NCBI GenBank assembly: GCA_020629935.1
Contig: JAHDCJ010000002.1
Span: forward strand, 28,307-72,500
Length of the DNA stretch: 44,194 bases
Direction: 5' to 3'
Source: Saprospiraceae bacterium
GTDB taxonomy: Bacteria > Bacteroidota > Bacteroidia > Chitinophagales > Saprospiraceae
The notes beneath the pieces are model-generated. The model saw only the letters and a program-made list of their open reading frames with translations. It searched no databases and was not told the DNA's origin. A program made the translations under genes and the position numbers. Shown here piece after piece: positions 9,650 to 18,670 of the stretch (position 1 is its first letter; each line of letters begins with the position of its first letter).

Positions 9650-10843
9650 TTATAAATTGTTAAAATAATTTTCTAGCCTGCTATGTCTTAAGTCTATAAA
9701 GTTTATCATGATATTTATCTCATCTATAAAGTTGTTGTCATCATAATACCATTGATCATCAACTGACCAAAGTTCAAAGTTCTTTGCTACGGATTCACTA
9801 ATCTGCGCACTTTTTATTTGTATCCTTTGCTTTAATCCATCGGCACTCAAAATGTTTGCATGGTTTAATTCTTCCCATCGTTCTTTTAGGTTCGTTTTGT
9901 ACCAGTCAAATGCTAATAATCGGCGAAATAAAATAGATCGTTCCATAGTCAATGGTCGTTCATCTAAGTTTAATTCATTATCTCCATCACGGCCAAAACT
10001 ATGATCATAATCCCAAGGAGAAATCCTAATTGGTGTTTCATTATCGACTTTATACAAATAAAAGTTTTTCAATATCCCATCCCCATTATTTGAAATCAAT
10101 AACAGTAAATGCCAATCTATAATGTTTTCCAGATCAAAGATTTTTGAGAAATCATTTTCAAACACTAGATCATTGCTGGTAAGAATAAAATCTCGTACTC
10201 CTTCGATATAGTCTGTTTTATCTTCTATTTCAATTTTAGGATAAATTTGTTGATGAAAATTACTCCAGTCCTGAGGCGAAATGTTATCATAGCTTTCTCT
10301 AAATATAAGTGGCTCTTTAAATATCATAGCCAAGGAATCTGATCCATTTATCTTTAAACTAGACTTGTCTAATTTTTCCTTCATTACATAAAGACCATTA
10401 TAGACTCCATTGAGTTCCAATTCAATATATTGGCATTTTGAAGCGACATTGATATCATTCATGAGCGAAAATAATTCGTAAGACAACACGTGACGAAGAA
10501 AAGTTTTATCAATATAATTTGCATTCAATATCCAATCATCATCTTTGGGTAAATCAACGATTGCAATATCTGCACCCAAATCAATCTCATATGAATGTTT
10601 AGGAAATTGAATGGAATATCCACCTCTACGTTCTATTCTCCCATCGTATATAAATTGCACGTCGTTTTTTGTTTCATTAATTGTAATATTGATTTTCTCA
10701 TCTATGGGGATGGTACCTTCAAACTCAAGATTCAGGATATACTTGTTTAGAAGGCGTTGTTCTATTGGGATGATTTTTTCCTTATCACAGCTTATCACTG
10801 ACAAAAGAAAAATACACATAATGAACTTTGTGTAGCTTTTCAT
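9650..10843 (-). CDS. CotH-family (atypical kinase-like) lipoprotein
   Basis: Lipobox LLSVISC; RRGGYSIQFPKHSYEIDLG, DDDWILNANYIDKTFLRHVLSYELF, ISPWDYDHSFGRDGDNE. Start placed at the internal Met giving a signal sequence. Confidence 0.82.
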   Translation of the reverse strand: MKSYTKFIMCIFLLSVISCDKEKIIPIEQRLLNKYILNLEFEGTIPIDEKINITINETKNDVQFIYDGRIERRGGYSIQFPKHSYEIDLGADIAIVDLPKDDDWILNANYIDKTFLRHVLSYELFSLMNDINVASKCQYIELELNGVYNGLYVMKEKLDKSSLKINGSDSLAMIFKEPLIFRESYDNISPQDWSNFHQQIYPKIEIEDKTDYIEGVRDFILTSNDLVFENDFSKIFDLENIIDWHLLLLISNNGDGILKNFYLYKVDNETPIRISPWDYDHSFGRDGDNELNLDERPLTMERSILFRRLLAFDWYKTNLKERWEELNHANILSADGLKQRIQIKSAQISESVAKNFELWSVDDQWYYDDNNFIDEINIMINFIDLRHSRLENYFNNL

Positions 10844-11340
10844 TATTATTGCTTTTGGGCCTTTTAGTATCAAACAAAAGGATTAAAATTTATCCATTTG
10901 AGGATCGCACAAGACATAGAAATGCCATATGAAATCGAACAAATAATTTTGTTGTTTCAATAAAAGTGTAATTTAAAAATGGTTATAATCGAAGAAACTA
11001 AAAGGGGGAGGGGGGAATTAATAATTTCTCATTAGTGTGGAAATTTCCATTCAAAAAAAAAGACACAGTAAATGAAAAATGCCCCTACCTTATCCATCAA
11101 ATTATGTTAAAATTATATTTGAACTAAAAATAAAAGGCAAATTTCCTACCTGGGAAGTTATTAAAACGTTAAAGCTATAGAATAACTTGGCGTTGTTTTT
11201 GAAAACACTTTATAATAGAGTAAATTAAATTGCAGACAATTTTAGAATACCCATTGTATTTACTGTTTTTTTAGCTTAAACTTGTCTTATATTTTAATCC
11301 TTTTAACCAATCACCAATTTTTTACCAAAACATTTACCAT

Positions 11341-12997
11341 GAAGAAGGTGCGTAGTTTTATATATAACCGAAAAAAGACAGTAGCTGCTTTTGCTATTGC
11401 AATAATGGGAGGCTTCTTTGTTTCCTCTGACTATAATAAATATTTTGAGATCGCTAAAAATCTTGAAATATTTGCCAATTTATATAAAGAAATTAATACC
11501 TACTACGTAGATGATGTAGATCCTGCAAAATTGATGCGCACAGGGGTAGATGCCATGCTCGAATCGCTTGACCCTTTTACTAATTATATTTCAGAAGCTG
11601 AAATTTCTGGTTTCCGACTACAAATTACAGGAAAATATGGAGGCATTGGTGCTTCTATTCGAAACGTAGGTGAACGGGTGATCATCACCGAACCTTATGA
11701 AGACTTTCCAGCTCATAAAGCAGGCTTATTAGCGGGTGATGAAATCTTAATGATCAATGGAAAATCGGCTATAGGTAAAACAACGAAAGAAGTAAGTAAT
11801 GTGCTAAAAGGTGGGGCGGGTGATGAAGTAGAGTTGACGATTAAACGACCTGGTGAAGATAAAAAAATGAACTTCAAAGTCACCCGAGAAGAAATTCGTA
11901 TTCCCAATGTACCTTACTTTGGAATGGCCGATGAAAAAACTGCCTACATCAATCTAACAACCTTTACTGAAAATGCAGGTAAAAATGTAGCCAACGCATT
12001 GAAAGAATTGAAAAATGAAAACGAAGTGGAGCAAGTGATTCTTGACCTTCGAGGAAATGGTGGCGGTCTTTTAAGAGAAGCCATTAATCTTTGTAACGTA
12101 TTTATTCCAGAGGGACAAAATATTGTCACCACAAAAGGAAAGATTAAAGATTGGGATAAAAATTATAAAACGCTTAATAAACCTGTAGATTTAGATATCC
12201 CATTGGCTATTTTAATTAATAAAAGCTCTGCTTCTGCCTCTGAAATCGTTTCTGGTGTACTACAAGATTTAGATCGAGGAGTCGTAATCGGACAAAAGTC
12301 TTATGGAAAAGGCCTGGTTCAAAATACTAGAGACGTAGGTTACAATTCTAAAGTGAAATTAACCACTGCAAAATACTATATCGCAAGCGGACGATGTATT
12401 CAGTCTGTTCAATATAAGGATGGAGAACCTGTTGAAATTTCGGATTCTTTAAAAACACCATTTAAAACCAAAAGTGGACGGACCGTTTATGATGGTGGTG
12501 GAATTGATCCAGATGTAAAAGTAGGTAATGATAAACTTGGTTTAATCACCCAAACACTGCTTGCTAAAAATCACATTTTTGACTATGCCACAGAATATCG
12601 CTTAAAGCATCCTACTATAGCCGAACCGCAAGATTATAACTTTACGGATGCAGACTATGCCGATTTTAAACGTTTCTTAGCAGGACGGTCTTATGACTAC
12701 GAAACACAAAGCGAGAAACAATTAGAAAAATTAGTGGAAAAAGCTAAAAAAGAAAAATATTATTCAGCAATGGAAACTTCTATTAATGAAATGAAACAAC
12801 GTATTAAAAATGAAAAAACACGTGATTTAGATACCTATAAAAAAGAAATCACTTATTTTTTAGAACAAGAAATCGTTACCCGATATTATTTTGCTAAAGG
12901 TAGAATTCAATCTACAATGGATACGGATCCAGAAATTAAAGAAGCACTTCGTATTTTGGCTAATCCAACAGAGTATAAAAAGATCTTAGGAAAATAA
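11341..12997 (+). CDS. S41 family C-terminal processing peptidase with PDZ domain
   Basis: PDZ (GGIGASIRNVGERVIITEPYEDFPAHKAGLLAGDEILMING) and S41 core (DLRGNGGGLLREA, INKSSASASEIVSGVLQD, GQKSYGKGLVQ). Start chosen at MKKVRSFIYNRKK. Confidence 0.93.
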
Positions 12998-13023
12998 TAA
13001 TTCGAGATTAAAAAATATTTTTT

Positions 13024-13057
13024 AAAGCGGTGTAAATCATTAAATTTGCACCGCTTT
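13024..13057 (+). terminator. Terminator-like hairpin between the S41 gene and tsaB
   Basis: AAAGCGGTG (13024-13032) / CACCGCTTT (13049-13057) followed by TATT and the tsaB ATG. Confidence 0.6.
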
Positions 13058-13061
13058 TATT

Positions 13062-13745
13062 ATGGGACTAATCTTAAATATCGATACCGCTACTTCGAAT
13101 TGTTCGATCGCACTTGGACTAAAAGGAAAAGAAATTGCTTTCTCCGAAGCAAAAGAAGTCATGTCGCATGCCTCCAAATTAACCGTTTTAATCCAAGACC
13201 TTATCAAGGAAAATAAGTTGAAACTATCAGACCTCGATGCGGTGGCGGTCTCTTCAGGTCCTGGTTCGTACACGGGTCTTCGAATTGGTACTTCTGTAGC
13301 TAAAGGGCTTTGTTATGCATTAAATATCCCTCTTATTGCGGTAAGTACATTAGAAGCGTTGGCCTATGCAAGTCATCAATTAGCCCCAAATGAGGATCAC
13401 TTTTGTATTCCGCTCTTAGACGCTAGACGAATGGAAGTTTATACCGCAGTTTTTGACGGAACAACAAAAATTGAAAAAGATCACGCTAAAATTATAGACG
13501 AATTAAGTTTTAAAAAATACATTGATTCTAATAAAAAAATTATTTTTTCTGGGAACGCTCAAGAAAAATGTAAACCCGTTTTAACACATCCATCCTTCCA
13601 TTATACGTCCGTGGTATCTAGTGCCTCACACTTGATTGCCCTATCTTGGAAGCATTTTCAAAACCAAAAAATGGAGGAAATGGCCTATTTTACGCCATTC
13701 TACCTTAAACCTCCCAATATTACGACCAAGAAAAAAAATATTTAA
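13062..13745 (+). CDS. tsaB: tRNA t6A biosynthesis protein TsaB
   Basis: MGLILNIDTATSNCSIALG N-terminus and SSGPGSYTGLRIGTSVAKGLCYAL. Confidence 0.94.
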   Translation: MGLILNIDTATSNCSIALGLKGKEIAFSEAKEVMSHASKLTVLIQDLIKENKLKLSDLDAVAVSSGPGSYTGLRIGTSVAKGLCYALNIPLIAVSTLEALAYASHQLAPNEDHFCIPLLDARRMEVYTAVFDGTTKIEKDHAKIIDELSFKKYIDSNKKIIFSGNAQEKCKPVLTHPSFHYTSVVSSASHLIALSWKHFQNQKMEEMAYFTPFYLKPPNITTKKKNI

Positions 13746-13927
13746 ATATTTGAAACATTCTTATTATGAGTGGCGTATCAATATTTGTATTTATTATATG
13801 AAAGTGGGCTTTTTTGACCATTTTTTTAAAATTGTGACAGATCAATAATTTCATTTCGGCATTATTTTTGCTGAATTGTATTAGTTGAAATTATTAATCA
13901 ATAGAACTTGCATAAAAAAACTAAATT

Positions 13928-14266
13928 ATGAGGAAGCAAAAAAATGAAACAATTGTGCTCAAAAAGATGAAGAACAATGTACATCTTGATTATGCTGAAC
14001 TCCGCAAAGCCGTGTTGGTTTTACGAGCAGTAAATCATAAACTTCGTCAATCGGTAATCGATTTACTTGAAGAACAAGATAAAATGACGGTAACAGATAT
14101 TTATATCAAACTTCGTCTTGAGCAATCTGTGGCTTCACAACATCTTGCTATTTTAAGAAGAGCTGGTGTGGTTATTACAGAAAGACAAGGTAAGTTTATC
14201 TATTATTCTTTAGATAAAGATCGCCTTAATCAAATTAGCCGTCTTGTTGAAGAACTTGCGGGATAA
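13928..14266 (+). CDS. ArsR-type winged-helix regulator (cysteine-free)
   Basis: RQSVIDLLEEQDKMTVTDIYIKLRLEQSVASQHLAILRRAGVVITERQGKFIYYSL. Confidence 0.88.
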   Translation: MRKQKNETIVLKKMKNNVHLDYAELRKAVLVLRAVNHKLRQSVIDLLEEQDKMTVTDIYIKLRLEQSVASQHLAILRRAGVVITERQGKFIYYSLDKDRLNQISRLVEELAG

Positions 14267-14321
14267 TTTACGAAAGGACCAAACAAAAACAGATCCAGAG
14301 CAAATTGTTTTGCTAAAAAAT

Positions 14322-14358
14322 AAAAGTGCCAAGCTATTTAGCCGAGCACTTTTTTTTT
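14322..14358 (+). terminator. Intrinsic terminator after the first ArsR-type gene
   Basis: AAAAGTGC (14322-14329) / GCACTTTT (14346-14353) with a continuing T tract. Confidence 0.75.
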
Positions 14359-14526
14359 GTCTAGGTTAAAAAAAACAGCTTAAAATAGCGATAAATTTGT
14401 TTTTTTACTGGTTTTTATTTAACTGAATAATAGCGATTTATGTACGGTTTTTGGCGATTTCAAATGTAATACCTGCCGAAAACCATGTCACGAAAAAACA
14501 AAAAATGAGGTTTAATTAGAGCCGGT

Positions 14527-14559
14527 CAATATATAAATTAGTACTTTATTTATATATTG
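14527..14559. promoter_or_regulatory. Inverted repeat, candidate ArsR-type operator
   Basis: CAATATATAAA (14527-14537)-N11-TTTATATATTG (14549-14559), perfect 11-bp arms, AGTACT in the spacer. Confidence 0.45.
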
Positions 14560-14686
14560 CAGGTTAATTTAAAGCAATATGTAAAAGGCTAAAATCACAG
14601 AACTTTAAATTAAAACCCAATCCTTTACCCTTATGAAAACCAACTAAGGAAAAGGAACCAATTTTTTAAAATTAAATAAAAGGCTT

Positions 14687-14998
14687 ATGAGAAAGGCAAA
14701 GGTCATGATTGACAATGATAGGCTACAGGTGTCTGTAGAAATCCTAAGAGCGTTAGCGCATCCTTTAAGAATGCAAATTTTAGAGTTTATTGACCAGAAC
14801 GAAGAAATTAATGTTAACAAAATTTACAATACATTAAAACTCGAACAATCAATTACTTCACAGCATTTAAGAATTCTACGATTAGCAGGTATTGTTGAAA
14901 CAAGTAGAAACGGAAAATTCATCTATTACAAAATTGATTATAGTAAAGTGAGACATGTGGTTTCCTCTATTAATCGTTTCCTAGAAGATGATAAATAA
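14687..14998 (+). CDS. ArsR-type winged-helix regulator (cysteine-free paralog)
   Basis: EILRALAHPLRMQILEFIDQNEEINVNKIYNTLKLEQSITSQHLRILRLAGIVETSRNGKFIYYKI; similar to the 13928 gene product. Confidence 0.9.
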   Translation: MRKAKVMIDNDRLQVSVEILRALAHPLRMQILEFIDQNEEINVNKIYNTLKLEQSITSQHLRILRLAGIVETSRNGKFIYYKIDYSKVRHVVSSINRFLEDDK

Positions 14999-15012
14999 CG
15001 TGAAAGAATCAT

Positions 15013-15049
15013 AAAAAAAGCGTACTTAATTATTAAGTACGCTTTTTTT
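15013..15049. terminator. Strong bidirectional terminator overlapping the lspA stop codon
   Basis: AAAAAAAGCGTACTTAA-tta-TTAAGTACGCTTTTTTT, 17-bp perfect stem. Confidence 0.85.
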
Positions 15050-15770
15050 ATATCTCACCAATTACATGTTCTCCTGGTGGTACTAATTTCTCATGAACCT
15101 CACGGAGTTCAAATCCTTCTCCAGAGAAAAAACGATTGTGATATATTAATATGGAAATCACACCTAAAGACACCGAAATATCGGCAATGTTAAAAATAGA
15201 ATTGAAAAATTTTAAATAACGACCACCCCAAAAAGGAACCCAATCAGGCAAATAACCTTCAAAAACGGGTAAATAGAACATATCTACTACATGACCCATT
15301 AAAAAGCCTGTATAACCGCCTCCAGAAGGCATAAACTGGGCAATGGTATGAAAACTCGAAGAAAAGAAAATTCCATAAAAAACGGAATCCATTATATTGC
15401 CCAATGCTCCAGCTAAAATCAAGGATAAAGAAATTATTAAACCCTTATGTGCCTTGCGTTTTATTAACAAACGAATAATATAAACTAAAACAGCAGCAGC
15501 AATTATTCGAAAAATACTTAACAATATTTTACCCGTATCTCCTCCTAAAGAAATACCAAATGCCATCCCGTCATTTTCCGTAAATCGTAAACGAAACCAA
15601 GAGCCTATTAGCGGAATCTCCGATTCTAAGACCATAGTGAGCTTTACATATATTTTTAAAGCCTGATCTAAAAATAGAACACTTAATACAATAAGAATTA
15701 CAAGGGTGCTTTTTTTCACTATTATGTTAGGACCAACGATGTGATTATTTTTGTGATTCTTTCGCCTCAA
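15048..15770 (-). CDS. lspA: Lipoprotein signal peptidase (signal peptidase II)
   Basis: FLDQALKIYVKLTM, RFTENDGMAFG, GALGNIMDSVFYG, GHVVDMFYLPVF, FNSIFNIADISVSLGVI. Confidence 0.93.
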   Translation of the reverse strand: MRRKNHKNNHIVGPNIIVKKSTLVILIVLSVLFLDQALKIYVKLTMVLESEIPLIGSWFRLRFTENDGMAFGISLGGDTGKILLSIFRIIAAAVLVYIIRLLIKRKAHKGLIISLSLILAGALGNIMDSVFYGIFFSSSFHTIAQFMPSGGGYTGFLMGHVVDMFYLPVFEGYLPDWVPFWGGRYLKFFNSIFNIADISVSLGVISILIYHNRFFSGEGFELREVHEKLVPPGEHVIGEI

Positions 15771-16110
15771 TGCTTAATGTCGCATGAGGTACAATTTTGA
15801 GCCTTTCTTTGTTGATTAATTTGCCTGAAACTCGACAAATACCATATACTTTATTCTCAATTCGGATTAAGGCATTTTCTAAATGCTTAATATATTTCTC
15901 TTGACGAGAAGCTAAATTTGAAAGTCGCTCTCCTTCCGCAGTGCCCGTCCCATCATCTAATCCTTTCAATTTTGAATCGGCATTTTGTGAACGCTCTGTC
16001 AATTGTGCTTTATAAAATCGAAGATCTTCTTGTGCAGTGCCCAATTTTTTTTCGATTATCTGTTTGAATTCTTCCAATTCTTCGTCGGTATATCTCGTTT
16101 TCTCAGACAT
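15745..16110 (-). CDS. TraR/DksA family protein
   Basis: MSEKTRYTDEELEEFKQIIEKKLGTAQEDL...KYIKHLENALIRIENKVYGICRVSGKLINKERLKIVPHATLSIEAK; start moved to the internal Met. Confidence 0.88.
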   Translation of the reverse strand: MSEKTRYTDEELEEFKQIIEKKLGTAQEDLRFYKAQLTERSQNADSKLKGLDDGTGTAEGERLSNLASRQEKYIKHLENALIRIENKVYGICRVSGKLINKERLKIVPHATLSIEAKESQK

Positions 16111-16304
16111 AATTACCTTTTTGATTAGTGATAACAACAATAAATCCAGCAGGTTATCCAAAATTACCCTCGCATGGTTTTATTTCGTGCAAAGGTACAA
16201 AAAAAGAGCCAACTTTATAAATTTCATTTTCTATAAGCAGTTATATCATAACTTCTAAGTAAAATCTTTTAATTTTAGTGGATCGCTTAAAAAATATAAA
16301 CTCG

Positions 16305-17480
16305 ATGAAATCACAACCGAAAAACCTCAGTCATACCTTAAATCACCTCGGTGAAAATCGAGAACAATATTTCAATGCTATTGCTCCGCCAATCATCCAA
16401 ACGAGTAATTTTTCCTTTTCTTCCGTTCAATCTTTTCGAAAAGCGTTACATGATGAACTCGAAAATACCATTTATACTAGAGGGAATAATCCTACAGTAA
16501 AAATATTGAGAGAAAAACTCGCCGCATTGGAAAAAACCGAAGATGCCTTAGTCTTTGCTAGTGGTTCTGCCGCAGTAGCAGCCACCGTTATCGCACAAGT
16601 TAAAGCTGGCGATCATATCGTTTGTGTGCAATCTCCTTATAGTTGGACATATAAACTATTGCATCAATTTTTACCTCGATTTGGAGTGAAAACTACCTTT
16701 GTCAATGCGCAAAAAATAGAAACTATTGAAGCTGCAATAAAAGAAAATACCAAAGTACTATATCTAGAATCGCCCAATAGTATGACCTTTGAATTACAAG
16801 ACCTAAAACAATGCGCGCAACTCGCTAAAAAACGAGGTTTGGTCAGTATTATTGATAACAGTCATGCCTCGCCATATTATCAAAATCCAGCAGATTTTGG
16901 CATTGACCTCATCTTGCATTCCGGGACAAAATACCTCAATGGACATAGTGATGTGGTCTTTGGCGTAGTCTGTGGTAATCATACACAAATTCGGAAAATC
17001 TTTGAGTCAGAATTTATGACTTTAGGCGCTATTATGTCTCCGCTCGAAGCCGCAATGGTTTTACGTGGTCTACGCACGTTTCCATTACGTATGGAACAGA
17101 GCAATAAGACAGCATTCGCTTTGGCTAAATGGCTAGAAACGCAGCCCAAAGTCAAAAAAGTATATCATCCTTTATTGCCCAATTCTCCACAAATTGAATT
17201 GGCAAATGCGCAAATGCGAGGAGCAGGAGGCCTGTTTTCTATAGAATTAGTTACTGAAGACATTGAAAAAATTGAACGTTTTAGTAATCATTTAACCCGG
17301 TTTTTGATTGCTGCTTCTTGGGGAGGACATGAATCTCTTCAAATTCCAGTTTGTGCTTTTTATGGCATGGAAAACCGTGAAAAACCAACACTTCCGATCA
17401 ATTTTATTCGATTTTATGCTGGATTAGAATCGGTAGAATGGCTCAAAGAAGATTTTATTCAAGCCTTTGCTGAAATCTGA
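16305..17480 (+). CDS. Cys/Met-metabolism PLP-dependent enzyme (cystathionine gamma-synthase/lyase-like)
   Basis: IQTSNFSF, YTRGNNPTVKILREKLAALEKTEDALVFASGSAAVAA, HSGTKYLNGHSDVVFGVV; likely ATG at 16305 rather than GTG at 16278. Confidence 0.9.
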   Translation: MKSQPKNLSHTLNHLGENREQYFNAIAPPIIQTSNFSFSSVQSFRKALHDELENTIYTRGNNPTVKILREKLAALEKTEDALVFASGSAAVAATVIAQVKAGDHIVCVQSPYSWTYKLLHQFLPRFGVKTTFVNAQKIETIEAAIKENTKVLYLESPNSMTFELQDLKQCAQLAKKRGLVSIIDNSHASPYYQNPADFGIDLILHSGTKYLNGHSDVVFGVVCGNHTQIRKIFESEFMTLGAIMSPLEAAMVLRGLRTFPLRMEQSNKTAFALAKWLETQPKVKKVYHPLLPNSPQIELANAQMRGAGGLFSIELVTEDIEKIERFSNHLTRFLIAASWGGHESLQIPVCAFYGMENREKPTLPINFIRFYAGLESVEWLKEDFIQAFAEI

Positions 17481-17482
17481 CA

Positions 17483-17755
17483 TTGGACAAGCGATGTGGA
17501 AGTGTAGGCCAAAGGCCTAGATTGCGGTACGCAAGCCGAGTGAATAACGAGCACTGTAACGTAGCGACAGAGAAAAATCTCATTTTTTCTCTGATGGCCC
17601 CAAAATAAATTCGTATTCCCTTTGATGGTAAATGATTTGGGCGGCCCGCTCATCAAATCCCTGCGGGCTTTAATGAGCGTCAGGCTATTCGCTATTATGT
17701 GCTCGCTGTGCTGCGCGCATACCGCTGCTATCCTTCCCGCAGTGTTCCTGTTTTA
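17483..17755. repeat. GC-rich structured intergenic module, probable dispersed Bacteroidota-type repeat
   Basis: Locally GC-rich, no credible ORF, several hairpins: CAGAGAAAAA/TTTTTCTCTG (17568-17593), CGCTCAT/ATGAGCG (17647-17679), TATGTGC/GCGCATA (17696-17721); flanks GTCAGGCTATTCGCT...ACCGCTGCTATCCTTCCCGC. Only one copy in the window. Confidence 0.5.
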
Positions 17756-17759
17756 GTAG

Positions 17760-18662
17760 TTAGATCGTGAGTTCGAGGTAAGGAATAACCGTGTCAAATC
17801 CTTTTTGATGAAAGTATTGAAAGGTGGCTTCTAAAGAACGATTGCTTGTGGCCAAAACAAAGTCTCCTCCCCAAGCGCCTAGAGATTTAGTTTGTCCCCA
17901 ATAATCAGAAAAATGGAGATCCTGCGCACGGTCTAATTGTAAGGCTTTGGCTACCAATTGCTCATGTGTCAAAATGTGTTTTTCTAAGGTGTTCAAGTCT
18001 GAGGCATCCAAAAACTGAGCACTTAGTTTCGAAAATTTTTCTATTAAATCTTGATCTCCTTTTTGATGCTTCCGATATCGTTGGATTCCTTCTCGACTAT
18101 TTTGTTTATGACCTAAATAGACAAAATAAAGTTGTCCTGCGAAGTGCGGTTGAAAATGTAAAGGAATAACTTCAGGTTTCTTTTTGCGTGTGTATAAAAT
18201 AGGACCATTGGCTCCCGCGCAAGCTAAATCGTAACCCGATCCTCCAAACGTTTTTTCTAGGAGTTCATAAGGATCAATCCCCGCCCATTTGGCCATTGCA
18301 TAAATTAAAGTAGAACTGCTTCCTAAACCCCAATCTCTTGGGAAATCGAGTTTAGACTCAATGCGTACCAAAGGCAGTTTACCCAATGATTGAAGTATTT
18401 TTTGAAGCGCTATTGCCGTCTTATTGTCCGTGCTTTGAATGATACTTAAATCAACAGGATTAAATTGCGCATTGAACCAACATTGTCCATTTAAATCAAA
18501 GCTAAACCATTCGATATGTTTAGTAAGACTTTTTTGAATATGAAAGGATTGTCCGCGGTTTAAAGGCAAGGCAATGGCTTGTGCGCCATCAAGGACAAAG
18601 TATTCGGAAGTCAATAAAAATTTTCCCCTTGCTCGGAACGAAAAGGGAAGGGGTTTGGCCAA
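17760..18662 (-). CDS. GHMP kinase (GYDIA-like family, mevalonate kinase superfamily)
   Basis: ARGKFLLTSEYFVLDGAQAIALPL, DWGLGSSSTLIYAMAKWAG, GGSGYDLACAGANGPILY. Confidence 0.88.
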   Translation of the reverse strand: MAKPLPFSFRARGKFLLTSEYFVLDGAQAIALPLNRGQSFHIQKSLTKHIEWFSFDLNGQCWFNAQFNPVDLSIIQSTDNKTAIALQKILQSLGKLPLVRIESKLDFPRDWGLGSSSTLIYAMAKWAGIDPYELLEKTFGGSGYDLACAGANGPILYTRKKKPEVIPLHFQPHFAGQLYFVYLGHKQNSREGIQRYRKHQKGDQDLIEKFSKLSAQFLDASDLNTLEKHILTHEQLVAKALQLDRAQDLHFSDYWGQTKSLGAWGGDFVLATSNRSLEATFQYFHQKGFDTVIPYLELTI

Positions 18663-18670
18663 TTCGCTAG

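Noticed and set aside
11004-11015. GGGGGAGGGGGG tract as a G-quadruplex
   Set aside because: Only two G runs are visible nearby on either strand, insufficient for an intramolecular quadruplex.
14392-14468. Additional TAnnTTTG boxes (TAAATTTG 14392-14399 plus; TACATTTG 14468-14461 minus) as promoters of a small RNA
   Set aside because: No -33 TTTG at correct spacing; such short motifs are expected often by chance in AT-rich DNA.
17459-17656. 65-aa minus-strand ORF in the GC-rich module
   Set aside because: Overlaps the end of the PLP gene and lies in hairpin-rich repeat-like DNA; likely a spurious ORF.
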